In this document: in pieces, positions 1 to 6,092 of the stretch
Position numbering within the stretch: the stretch's first letter is position 1
How the letters are laid out: the number at the start of each line of letters is the position of its first letter
Origin: Verrucomicrobia bacterium UBA673
GTDB taxonomy: Bacteria > Verrucomicrobiota > Verrucomicrobiia > Limisphaerales > UBA1096
Assembly: GCA_002299785.1 (NCBI GenBank)
Contig: DBNL01000110.1
Span: forward strand, 1-9,896
Direction of reading: 5' to 3'
DNA length: 9,896 nucleotides
Made by a program: the position numbers and the translations under genes
The notes under the pieces: generated by a model
Seen by the model: the letters and a program-made list of their open reading frames with translations, nothing else
What the model was told of the DNA's origin: nothing
Database searches by the model: none

Positions 1-1670
1 CCCCCAACTACGCCAGTGCGAAAAAGCATTTCAAGAGCGGTGCATCGGCGCAGTTTTGGGACAGTGCCGAGTTTAAACCGTTCCGTAAAAAGCTTGTCAA
101 TGGCTTCGAGGAAAACGTGTTAGTAAGGATTGAGGAGGAGTTGGCATTCGATTTTGAGGCGTTCGAGGAAATGGCAAGCGGCCCGGTCGCCCTGGCTGTG
201 GTACCCGGACTGGCAGCCGGCGAGGAACCGGCGCTGCTATTAATTCTTGATGCCGGGCGAAAAAGTTTTGCACTTCGGAGAACCTTGTCGCGAATGGAGC
301 GCGAATGGAAGAAGGCAGATCGCAAAGTCAGCGAGACGGAAATTAGCGGGATCGATTTCACCACGCTGAGTGAACCGGAAGGCAACAGGCAGATGCACGT
401 TGGCCGTGTCGGCACTCAACTGGTCATCGGGACAAAGCCGGCACAAATCGAGGGTGTCCTCGCACGATTAAACGGTAACGGAGACGGGCCACTGGCAGAC
501 AACGCTGCATTCGCAGCGAGCCACAGCGCGTTACTGAAGGAAGCTGATTTTTACGTGTGGACAAACCCCAGCGCGATTCTGCCACAGTTGCTCGACAATC
601 TTCCGGACGGTGCCGAGTTGGGCATCGACTTCGGTGAAGTGGTGAGTGCGCTTGGCATCAACGGTCTGGGAACGTTTGCCATGGCTTACAGTGAGCGGCC
701 CAGTGGAGCGCACTACGAGTTGTTCATTGGGTTGCCAAAGGCCAAGCGCAAGGGGCTTTTTGGCCTGCTGGAAACCAAACGAGCGGATGCCTCGCCACCG
801 CCGTTTGTCCCTACCAATGTAGGCAGTTTTTTGCGATGGCGCCTCGACATGGATGCTGCATGGAAAAACCTTGATAAGCTGATCCTCAAGTTGTCGCCGG
901 ACGTGGCCAACATGGTTGAGTTCACCGTCGGCCTGCTGGGCAAAGACAAGGATGCGAACTTTGACTTCAGGAAAAGTTTTCTCAACAATTTTGGTGACGA
1001 TCTGATTCTTTATCAAATGCCCCCTAAAGGCACGGCACTGAACGACATTGGCGCTGGCCCGATCGTAGTTCTCGTCAAGTCTCCGAACCCTGACGAACTG
1101 ATAAAAGGCATCGGCGCGGTGCCCGGCATCCTACCGCCGCCTCTCAACGAGACGGCGATGTTACCGCGCCGGCTCGGCGATCACACGGTGTACAGCTTCG
1201 AGTTGGCGGAGTTTCCCGACCCCAGCACCGGCGAACTGGTCAAGATGGAACTGCTCCTTGCCGCCCGGGACGGCTACATGGCCGTAGCCACCGACACTGA
1301 CCTATTGCAGATGTTCCTAGACGGCAGGACGAGCGGCAGTCTGGCCAAACGCGACGGGCTGGTAACAGCAGCTGCATCGGTAGGCGGAATGGACTCCGGG
1401 ATCTTCGGATACCAGAACGACCGTAATATGGTGCTCAACACGATGGACACCCTCCGCGACAACGCCGACCAGTTTGACATGATTCTCAGCATGATCCCAA
1501 CGGATGGCTTTGGCGAAGTCAGCCTGAGCGAGTGGCTTGATTTCTCACTGCTGCCAACGGGCTCGAAAATCGAAAAGTATTTTGACTTCACCGTTTATGG
1601 CGCAGAAACAAACGATCGAGGGATCAGTCTGAAGATGTTTTCACCCCGCCCCGCGACACTGAAACGGTAG
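1..1670 (+). CDS. DUF3352-like large protein of unknown function, 5' truncated
   Basis: The reading frame is open from the window edge (first complete codon at 3) to TAG at 1668-1670, giving 555 visible residues. The real start lies upstream. A GTG at 117 could be taken as a start, but the 38 codons before it read as normal protein of the same style (for example FWDSAEFKPFRKKL), so I treat the gene as running in from outside. The protein is soluble-looking, with no membrane segment in the visible part. It carries features I associate with DUF3352-like proteins of Planctomycetes and Verrucomicrobia: an early 'F/W-x-x-x-E-x-x-P' stretch, a central segment near visible residue 320 reading FLNNFGDDLILYQMP, and a C-terminal GISLKMFSPRP. 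No catalytic motif is visible. A periplasmic or secreted location is a guess, because the N-terminus is missing. Its last 47 bp overlap the end of the convergent HEAT-repeat gene. Confidence 0.8.
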   Translation, partial: PNYASAKKHFKSGASAQFWDSAEFKPFRKKLVNGFEENVLVRIEEELAFDFEAFEEMASGPVALAVVPGLAAGEEPALLLILDAGRKSFALRRTLSRMEREWKKADRKVSETEISGIDFTTLSEPEGNRQMHVGRVGTQLVIGTKPAQIEGVLARLNGNGDGPLADNAAFAASHSALLKEADFYVWTNPSAILPQLLDNLPDGAELGIDFGEVVSALGINGLGTFAMAYSERPSGAHYELFIGLPKAKRKGLFGLLETKRADASPPPFVPTNVGSFLRWRLDMDAAWKNLDKLILKLSPDVANMVEFTVGLLGKDKDANFDFRKSFLNNFGDDLILYQMPPKGTALNDIGAGPIVVLVKSPNPDELIKGIGAVPGILPPPLNETAMLPRRLGDHTVYSFELAEFPDPSTGELVKMELLLAARDGYMAVATDTDLLQMFLDGRTSGSLAKRDGLVTAAASVGGMDSGIFGYQNDRNMVLNTMDTLRDNADQFDMILSMIPTDGFGEVSLSEWLDFSLLPTGSKIEKYFDFTVYGAETNDRGISLKMFSPRPATLKR

Positions 1671-2730
1671 CCTCCGCCGCCTTGAGTTTTCGCAGAGCGG
1701 CCTCGAGTGCCAACTGACCAGACACGAGTTTACGATCGCGCAACTTTCGCAGCTTGCGAGCATAGGTATTTCCCGGCTGGGCGGCTTCTCCCATCAGGAA
1801 AATTCCCGCCGCACGAGATTTCGCCGTGCCGCGAAGCACCGCTGCCGAGAGCGTAGGGGTGTTCGTTCCCGGTTCGCCCCATACATCCCGCAGCGCGACA
1901 AGGATCCGCTCCTCCTTTTCGCCGCCGAGTTGGAACGTCCCACGCAGCGCCTCCCACAAGCCATACTCGGCTGGCATGAGCCGCTGCAACACGTCGAAGC
2001 CGGCCACCCGCAACTCGTACCGCTCGCTGGCGACAAGCCGCATCACGGCCGGGGCGGCGCGGTGGCCCATCATCGACAGCGCGGCCGAGGCTGCGTTGGC
2101 CTCCTCGCCGCCCGGCTTGGCCTCGATGATGCCAACCAGTGCCGGAGCGGCGGGAACGGCATCCAACTGCATATTCCGAAGCACATGCAGCATTCGCGTG
2201 CGATGGCCACCGTCCGCTTGGCCAAGTCGATTGGTGATCTCGTGCAGCGGCAGAGACCCCAGCCCGCGCAGCGCAGCTAGGGCATGGTTGTAAACCAACT
2301 GCTCGGGGTCACCGAGTGCCATGACCAACTCAGGGATGGCCGGCACCGCAGCTTGGCCAAGCACGGCCAGGCCGGCCACGCCCCCGGCGCGGATTTCCGA
2401 GCGCTCGTAAAGGTTCACCCAGCGCATGAGGTCAAGCCGGTCGATCCCCGGCACTTTTTTGACGGTGGTGAGCAGGGGCTGTTTCCAGACCGGATCTGTG
2501 TGGTGAACCGCCAGTTGCAACCACGGGAGGGCGTTGGTGCCGAGCCGTGTCACGGCGGCCTGCGCAGCGGTGCGGCGAGCGGGGGGGGCCGTGACGAGCA
2601 AATCCTGCACCCATTCCTCGAGCGACCGGTCGGCCACCTCCGGCCCGCGGTCGCGCCGAGTCACGATGATCAATAGCGCGAGCACGGCCAGCACCGTCAA
2701 TCCGATCTTAAGCCACAGCCGTTTCTTCAT
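1624..2730 (-). CDS. Membrane-anchored HEAT-repeat protein
   Basis: A 368-residue protein starting at ATG 2728-2730. The first residues are MKKRLWLKIG, followed by a hydrophobic segment at about 8-24 and then TRRDR. This is a single N-terminal anchor or uncleaved signal, with the bulk probably in the periplasm. From about residue 45 to 350 the sequence is a series of Ala/Leu-rich helix pairs of HEAT/armadillo type. The clearest units include GGVAGLAVLGQAAVPAIPEL (116-135), LHVLRNMQLDAVPAAPALVG (181-200) and ASAALSMMGHRAAPAVMRLV (214-233). Such proteins are scaffolds; no catalytic motif is seen and the partner is unknown. The gene lies 42 bp downstream of the oxidoreductase gene on the same strand, so the two are probably co-transcribed. 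No clear Shine-Dalgarno sequence precedes the start. Its 3' end runs 47 bp into the convergent gene. Confidence 0.85.
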   Translation of the reverse strand: MKKRLWLKIGLTVLAVLALLIIVTRRDRGPEVADRSLEEWVQDLLVTAPPARRTAAQAAVTRLGTNALPWLQLAVHHTDPVWKQPLLTTVKKVPGIDRLDLMRWVNLYERSEIRAGGVAGLAVLGQAAVPAIPELVMALGDPEQLVYNHALAALRGLGSLPLHEITNRLGQADGGHRTRMLHVLRNMQLDAVPAAPALVGIIEAKPGGEEANAASAALSMMGHRAAPAVMRLVASERYELRVAGFDVLQRLMPAEYGLWEALRGTFQLGGEKEERILVALRDVWGEPGTNTPTLSAAVLRGTAKSRAAGIFLMGEAAQPGNTYARKLRKLRDRKLVSGQLALEAALRKLKAAEATVSVSRGGVKTSSD

Positions 2731-2772
2731 GCGCGAAAGTCTGCGAGCGGCGGCGGGTGGCGGGAAGAAAAA

Positions 2773-3795
2773 TCAGCTGTTTTGCGACTGTATCTGGCCG
2801 GTGATCTCAAGAGCCAGCTCGATGGCCTGCCGCGCCGACTCGCCGCTGACGATCGGCTCCTGTTTTTTGGCTACGCACCGGATGAAACTTTCCAACTCGA
2901 CCTTGAGCGGTTCCTCGCGCTGAATCGGCACCGGCTCACGGACGACTCGCCTACCGCCGAACTGGCTGACGATGGCACTGTCCTTGCCAGCGAAGACTTT
3001 CTTAAGGATGGACGACTCCTGTTCATCATCGCGGGCGAGGCGATAGTGGTAGCCCTTTTGCTCGCGGTAATCGAGCGACACGTAGCCGGGCTCGTCGCCC
3101 CCGCTGAAGACGCGGATTTTGCGCAGGCTCTCTGGGCTGACACGGCTGACGGTGAGGTTGGCGACGCAGCCGTTGGCGAAGCGCAGCCGGGCGTTGGCGA
3201 TATCCTCCGACGCGCTGAGCACCCTCACTCCGGCAGCATCGACGTGCTCGACCGGCGAGCGCACGAAGGCCAGCACAATATCGAGATCGTGAATCATCAG
3301 ATCGAGTACCACGCCGATATCCATGCTGCGTGCCGGAAAGGGCGAGAGTCGGTGTGACTCGATGAAGCGCGGCTCGCGGGCGGCCTGCTGCAGGTAGTTG
3401 AAGACCGGGTTGAACCGCTCGATATGGCCGACCTGCAGCACACAGTCGTGCTGCCTGGCCAAGCGCACGAGGTCGGCGGCCTGCCCGGCGTTGTCGGTCA
3501 TCGGTTTCTCAACGAGCAGGTGTTTGCCATCCTCGAGCAGCGGCTTGGCTAAGTCGTGATGAGTGACCGTGGGCGTGACGATGCTCAGGGCGTCCGCGGC
3601 GTCCGCGGCGGCCTCGACTGAGCCAAGCGCGGAGGTGCCGTGTTTTTCGGCGATCGACTTCGCTTGGGCGGTATTGTTGTCGTACACACCTACAAGTTCG
3701 ACGGCGCCTTGCCGGTGCATTTCGCTGAAAATTCGCGCATGCTGCTGGCCGAGCGAGCCCACGCCCAGTACAGCCACTCTGACCCTTGTTGTCAT
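2773..3795 (-). CDS. Gfo/Idh/MocA family NAD(P)-dependent oxidoreductase (candidate UDP-sugar 3-dehydrogenase)
   Basis: A 340-residue protein with the two-domain layout and usual length of the family. The N-terminal Rossmann fold carries VLGVGSLGQQH at about 9-19 for dinucleotide binding. The family EKP motif is at 96-98 (Lys97 is the usual catalytic lysine), followed by QVGHIERFNP at 121-130 and a DLMIHDLD segment at 165-172 with the expected active-site His169. The C-terminal part is the alpha/beta substrate domain. The HIERFNP motif is, from memory, typical of UDP-N-acetylglucosamine 3-dehydrogenases of the GnnA/WlbA kind, which act in lipid A or O-antigen sugar synthesis. Neither a partner aminotransferase (GnnB type) nor an lpx gene is in the window, so the substrate stays open. 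The start is well bounded: an in-frame TAG lies 9 nt upstream of ATG 3793-3795. It is the first gene of a probable two-gene operon with the HEAT-repeat gene. Confidence 0.93.
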   Translation of the reverse strand: MTTRVRVAVLGVGSLGQQHARIFSEMHRQGAVELVGVYDNNTAQAKSIAEKHGTSALGSVEAAADAADALSIVTPTVTHHDLAKPLLEDGKHLLVEKPMTDNAGQAADLVRLARQHDCVLQVGHIERFNPVFNYLQQAAREPRFIESHRLSPFPARSMDIGVVLDLMIHDLDIVLAFVRSPVEHVDAAGVRVLSASEDIANARLRFANGCVANLTVSRVSPESLRKIRVFSGGDEPGYVSLDYREQKGYHYRLARDDEQESSILKKVFAGKDSAIVSQFGGRRVVREPVPIQREEPLKVELESFIRCVAKKQEPIVSGESARQAIELALEITGQIQSQNS

Positions 3796-4063
3796 CCCCG
3801 GAGCCTAGCGGCCTCTTGGCCAAGCGGCGAGGAAATCAGCCCTCACAAGCTCCAACGGCACAAACCGTGTTTCCCTTGGTTTGATTTTCTCGGACTTTGG
3901 TTCGAATCTTGAATTTGACCATTTGAAATGGCGGTTAAGAAACAACAACAAGAACTACGCACCCTGCTGATTGAAGAGAACGAAATCATTATCGAGTCCC
4001 TCACAAGGATTCCAGCCAGACCATCAACCTGATGAAGTGGTGCGCTGAGCCTGCTCATCGTGT
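3796..4063. other. Intergenic stretch without a recognisable gene
   Basis: This lies between the minus-strand oxidoreductase and the glycosyltransferase remnant. It should hold the promoter of the oxidoreductase operon, but I see no hexamer pair good enough to call. A 6-bp inverted repeat (CAAACC 3861-3866, GGTTTG 3878-3883) is followed on the plus strand by ATTTTCT; it is too weak to call a terminator. A 34-codon frame starts at ATG 3928 and ends at 4032 (MAVKKQQQELRTLLIEEN..., charged and helical-looking). It has no Shine-Dalgarno sequence and no recognised homology, so I do not call it as a gene. It may be further debris from upstream in the decayed locus. Confidence 0.5.
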
Positions 4064-4447
4064 ATGAGAAGTGCAGCAGCAAGGAGAGTCTGGAAATTCT
4101 TGAGGGGGCGCCAAAAGGAAGTTCCCTTCGCCACGCGTCTGCTGCTCACCAGCCGCATGAACGACGATGCCGACCTGTCGCCGTTGATGGACGAATTCGA
4201 CTCAACGGCGGAGCTCATTGAGCAACTCGACTTCGTCATGACCATCGATACCGCCGTGACCTACTTGGCCGAGGCACTGGGAATGCCGACTTGGTTGCTG
4301 CTCTCCGCCGCCCCCGACTAGCGCTGAATACTTGGCCGCGACGACAGCCCGATGTACCCGTCGATACGCCTACTCCGCACAACCAAGCTAGGCGACTTGA
4401 GCGATCCTTTGGCCAAGCTAAGCGCAGAGTTAGCCCGCACTGTTTAA
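4064..4447 (+). pseudogene. Remnant of a TPR-type family 9 glycosyltransferase (C-terminal end)
   Basis: One frame from about 4064 to TAA 4445-4447 reads as the last ~100 residues of a family 9 (heptosyltransferase-like) glycosyltransferase of the sort fused to TPR repeats. The segment LIEQLDFVMTIDTAVTYLAE followed by ALGMPTWLLLSAAPD matches the family pattern 'LDLVISVDTAVAHLAGALGKPVWLLLPFAPDWRWLL'. The frame then continues R-x-ILGRDDSPMYPSIRLLR, matching 'GREDSPWYPTMRLFRQ'. The expected W-R-W triplet is TAG-CGC-TGA (4319-4327): both Trp codons (TGG) have become stops by single G-to-A changes. Homology is convincing from about 4150; before that it fades, and no N-terminal domain or TPR region is present in any frame. 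The gene is therefore both truncated and interrupted. A donor sugar-nucleotide site lay in this part, so an active enzyme is very unlikely. Confidence 0.8.
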
Positions 4448-4450
4448 CAC

Positions 4451-4466
4451 GCGCGCCCAAGCGCGC
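4451..4466 (+). repeat. GC-only hairpin after the glycosyltransferase remnant
   Basis: GCGCGC (4451-4456), a CCAA loop and GCGCGC (4461-4466) form a compact 6-bp stem with a four-base loop, starting 3 nt after the TAA of the decayed gene. No T-run follows, so it is not a canonical intrinsic terminator. It could be what is left of the gene's 3' end structure. The remaining bases up to the next start codon at 4521 show no clear promoter or Shine-Dalgarno sequence. Confidence 0.35.
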
Positions 4467-4520
4467 ACTCGACAGCCAAGCGGTTGGTCTGCATGATTCC
4501 CACCGTTTTACCGCATAAAA

Positions 4521-5525
4521 ATGGCCAAACCCGAGATTAAAACCAAGGTCGTCGGCAGCTACCCCATTCCGTCGTGGCTCGCCGCAAACCCTTCTGCGCC
4601 CGCCCTGCGTGACGCCATTCTGGTCGTGCTCAAGACACAGGAACTAGCCGGAATCGACCTGGTTTCCGACGGCGAACTGTCCCGCTTCGACGTTAGCCAC
4701 CCGGAGACAAACGGCATGATCGACTATTTCATCCGCCCGATGGGAGGCATCTCGTCTGCCCTCTCAAGGGAAGACTTGACCCAGTTTGCCGCCGAGAAGC
4801 GGATGGGCTTTCGAGCCCAGCCGGCTGGCGTCGTCGAGGGGCCTATCACCGAGGGTACGCTGAACCTGCCGAACGATTGGCAACTCTTCCGGGGGTTGTC
4901 CAGTACGGACACGATGTTCACCTTCACCGCGCCGTACATGCTGGCCCGCACATTGGTCGACCGGCAGCACGGTGATATTCGAGCACTGACGATGGCAATC
5001 GCCGAGGTGCTTCGTAAACAGGTTGAGTCGATCGACGCGCCTGTGATCCAAATGGACGAGGCCCACTTAACTGGCCACGCCGATGACGCCGATTGGGCGC
5101 ACGAGCCGTTCAACCTCGCGCTGGGCGGCATCCGGGGCGAGAAAGCAGTGCACCTCTGCTTCGGAAACTACGGCGGCCAGTCGATCCAAAAAGGCTACTG
5201 GAAAGACCTGATGCCGTTTCTAAACAAGCTGGATGCCGATCACCTCGTGCTCGAGTTTGCGCGGCGCGGCTACGACGAACTGGAAGCTTTCAAGGAACTG
5301 AAACCGGGAACTAAGCTCGGCGTCGGAGTGGTGGACATAAAGGACAATGAAGTAGAGCCAACCGACGTGATCGCTAGCCGAATCGAAAACGCCGTGAACA
5401 CCCTCGGTATCGACCGAATCAAGTGGGTTCACCCCGACTGCGGCTTTTGGATGTTACCGCGCAGCGTGGCCGATCTAAAAATGGCCGCTTTGGTAGCCGG
5501 CCGCGACCAGTTCCTCGGATGCTAA
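4521..5525 (+). CDS. Free-standing cobalamin-independent methionine synthase (MetE) C-terminal barrel protein
   Basis: A 334-residue TIM-barrel protein of the MetE/UROD superfamily, starting at ATG 4521 with the typical opening KTKVVGSYPIPSWL. All four zinc ligands of the MetE catalytic domain are present in order: His211 and Cys213 (VHLCFGNY), Glu245 (VLEFAR) and Cys307 (HPDCGFW). The acidic pair Asp179-Glu180 (QMDEAHL) lies in the homocysteine-binding region. Full-length MetE is about 750 residues with two barrels; this protein has only the catalytic one. It therefore lacks the N-terminal domain that helps bind methyltetrahydrofolate polyglutamate. Proteins of this size are common and probably transfer a methyl or alkyl group to a thiol, with homocysteine the likeliest acceptor. 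The methyl donor is unknown and may be a corrinoid protein or another methylated compound. No met genes are adjacent. No Shine-Dalgarno sequence is evident before the start. Confidence 0.9.
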   Translation: MAKPEIKTKVVGSYPIPSWLAANPSAPALRDAILVVLKTQELAGIDLVSDGELSRFDVSHPETNGMIDYFIRPMGGISSALSREDLTQFAAEKRMGFRAQPAGVVEGPITEGTLNLPNDWQLFRGLSSTDTMFTFTAPYMLARTLVDRQHGDIRALTMAIAEVLRKQVESIDAPVIQMDEAHLTGHADDADWAHEPFNLALGGIRGEKAVHLCFGNYGGQSIQKGYWKDLMPFLNKLDADHLVLEFARRGYDELEAFKELKPGTKLGVGVVDIKDNEVEPTDVIASRIENAVNTLGIDRIKWVHPDCGFWMLPRSVADLKMAALVAGRDQFLGC

Positions 5526-5538
5526 AACTGTTTTTTTT
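5508..5538 (+). terminator. Weak possible intrinsic terminator of the MetE-like gene
   Basis: CAGTT (5508-5512) and AACTG (5526-5530) can pair across a 13-nt loop that includes the stop codon, and eight T residues follow directly (5531-5538). The T-run is good but the stem is only 5 bp and AT-rich, so termination here is uncertain. Confidence 0.35.
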
Positions 5539-5703
5539 CTTTAACTTAGTCAATATTAGCTATTTAAGCCACTTTATCGCATGTTTATACACCGATTAAA
5601 AAATTAAAGAAAATAGCCATTTTTAATTAAAAAAAGACCATTTCGATAAATTGTTGAAGAGTTTTTCACTAGTTTTCCACAATTCCAACCAAGCACTCCT
5701 GCG

Positions 5704-5722
5704 CTGTGACATATTGTCACAG
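5704..5722. promoter_or_regulatory. Perfect dyad, candidate operator I upstream of rpsU
   Basis: CTGTGACA-TAT-TGTCACAG is an 8-bp perfect inverted repeat with a 3-bp centre. It contains TGTGA and TCACA half-sites, but spaced by 7 bp rather than the 6 bp of CRP-type sites, so a CRP assignment is not justified. The regulator is unknown. Confidence 0.6.
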
Positions 5723-5731
5723 TATTCCAAG

Positions 5732-5760
5732 TTGACAGTGGTGCAGACTGTCACTAGCCT
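5732..5760 (+). promoter_or_regulatory. Candidate sigma-70-like promoter for rpsU
   Basis: TTGACA (5732-5737) is a perfect -35 hexamer. Seventeen bases later lies TAGCCT (5755-5760), a poor -10 with 3 of 6 matches to TATAAT. The perfect -35 and the correct spacing favour a promoter, while the weak -10 would fit one that needs an activator. An alternative -10-like TAATAAT is at 5784-5790 but has no matching -35. Confidence 0.4.
5733..5753. promoter_or_regulatory. Second dyad, candidate operator II overlapping a -35-like box
   Basis: TGACAGT (5733-5739) and ACTGTCA (5747-5753) form a 7-bp perfect inverted repeat around a 7-bp centre. It shares the TGACA/TGTCA half-site with the dyad at 5704-5722, and the two centres (5713 and 5743) are 30 bp apart, close to three helical turns. 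It covers TTGACA at 5732-5737, so a protein bound here would be expected to block or steer RNA polymerase. Confidence 0.55.
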
Positions 5761-5774
5761 CAACCCTGCTTTCG

Positions 5775-5797
5775 GGGAGAGGGTAATAATTTCTCCC
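5775..5797 (+). promoter_or_regulatory. Hairpin in the rpsU leader
   Basis: GGGAGA (5775-5780) can pair with TCTCCC (5792-5797) around an 11-nt AT-rich loop. A competing stem, ACCCT (5763-5767) with AGGGT (5780-5784), shares bases with it, so the two cannot form together. Ribosomal protein genes often carry autoregulatory leader structures, but I do not recognise this one. Confidence 0.35.
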
Positions 5798-5828
5798 ATT
5801 TAGCTGAAGGAAAGGAAGTGAATCTCAT

Positions 5829-6026
5829 TTGACTGAAATACGCATCAGAAAAGGCGAACCTTTGGACAGGGCATTACGCCGGCTGAAGAAGCGGCTCGAC
5901 CGCGAAAACGTGATCAAGGACGCACGCAACAATCGTTATTACGAAAAACCAAGCATGCGCAAACGCCGCAAAATGAAAGTGGCTAAGTTCACGCAGATGT
6001 TGAAGACTCGCCACGCGGACGACTAA
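5829..6026 (+). CDS. rpsU: Small ribosomal subunit protein S21
   Basis: A 65-residue, strongly basic protein with the S21 hallmarks. It opens MTEIRIRKGEPLDRALRRLK, as in the family 'V-x-x-x-E-x-x-D-x-A-L-R-R-F-K' opening. KDARNNRYYEKPSMRKRRK follows in the middle (about 35-53), where the family has '(R/K)xRxxYEKPSxxRxRK'. The length is typical. S21 binds the 30S platform near the 3' end of 16S rRNA and helps translation initiation. The start is a TTG at 5829; an in-frame TGA at 5805-5807 rules out an upstream start, and the first internal Met is far too late. A purine-rich Shine-Dalgarno stretch (AGGAAAGGAAG, 5809-5819 region) precedes it at a usable distance, which is notable because most genes here lack one. 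The gene ends with its own terminator. The dnaG and rpoD genes, which follow rpsU in many bacteria, are absent. Confidence 0.96.
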   Translation: MTEIRIRKGEPLDRALRRLKKRLDRENVIKDARNNRYYEKPSMRKRRKMKVAKFTQMLKTRHADD

Positions 6027-6043
6027 TCTGCTTTTCTTTTTTT

Positions 6044-6084
6044 GCCGGAAGTTGCCAGGCAGGCGGCTTCCGGCTATTTTTTTT
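6044..6084 (+). terminator. Intrinsic terminator of rpsU
   Basis: GCCGGAAG (6044-6051) pairs perfectly with CTTCCGGC (6067-6074) around a 15-nt loop. TA and eight T residues (6077-6084) follow. It begins 17 nt after the rpsU stop codon. The T-run ends only 8 nt before the ATG of the next gene. Confidence 0.9.
6052..6080 (+). promoter_or_regulatory. Promoter-like hexamers embedded in the rpsU terminator
   Basis: TTGCCA (6052-6057) matches TTGACA at 5 of 6 positions and sits in the terminator loop. Exactly 17 bp later TATTTT (6075-6080) matches TATAAT at 4 of 6 and is formed by the start of the T-run. A start site about 7-10 nt downstream (6087-6090) would give the TIM-barrel gene a leader of only 3-6 nt, which agrees with the lack of any Shine-Dalgarno sequence there. 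The match may be chance. Confidence 0.4.
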
Positions 6085-6092
6085 GCCGCATC

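Larger units (their letters stand above)
5526..5828. promoter_or_regulatory. AT-rich intergenic control region upstream of rpsU
   Basis: This is 303 bp without a gene. Its left half is very AT-rich (5581-5640 has 12 G/C of 60) in a window that is otherwise GC-rich. It contains a perfect 14-bp palindrome TTTTTAATTAAAAA at 5620-5633 and several A-tracts, as expected of intrinsically bent DNA or an UP-element-like promoter enhancer. The right half holds two inverted repeats, a candidate -35 box, a leader hairpin and the rpsU Shine-Dalgarno sequence, listed separately. Confidence 0.7.

Noticed and set aside
2782..3357. A 191-codon plus-strand frame antisense to the oxidoreductase
   Set aside because: The minus-strand oxidoreductase has intact family motifs across this interval, and the antisense frame has no homology and no Shine-Dalgarno sequence.
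3590..3607. Tandem duplication GCGTCCGCG x2
   Set aside because: It lies in the oxidoreductase frame and simply encodes an Ala-Asp-Ala repeat; two units are not enough to be meaningful.
2217..3824. The 10-bp palindrome CTTGGCCAAG occurring three times (2217, 2352, 3815)
   Set aside because: Two copies encode the same Leu-Gly-Gln-Ala tetrapeptide within HEAT repeats, which explains them by protein repetition and codon choice. One further copy does not make a repeat family.
3815..3911. tRNA look-alike: TTGGCCAAGCGG resembles a D-arm and GGTTCGAATC resembles a T-arm
   Set aside because: The two pieces are about 83 nt apart, too far for any normal tRNA. The sequence around TTCGAAT does not form the 5-bp T-stem, and no acceptor stem can be drawn.
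5704..5753. CRP site or Pho box upstream of rpsU
   Set aside because: The TGTGA/TCACA spacing is 7 rather than 6 bp, and the CTGTCA elements are inverted rather than 11-bp direct repeats, so neither named site fits.
6042..6092. N-terminal extension of the TIM-barrel protein from TTG 6042
   Set aside because: The added 17 residues would be translated from the rpsU terminator stem-loop, and homologous barrels begin at the strand encoded from ATG 6093.
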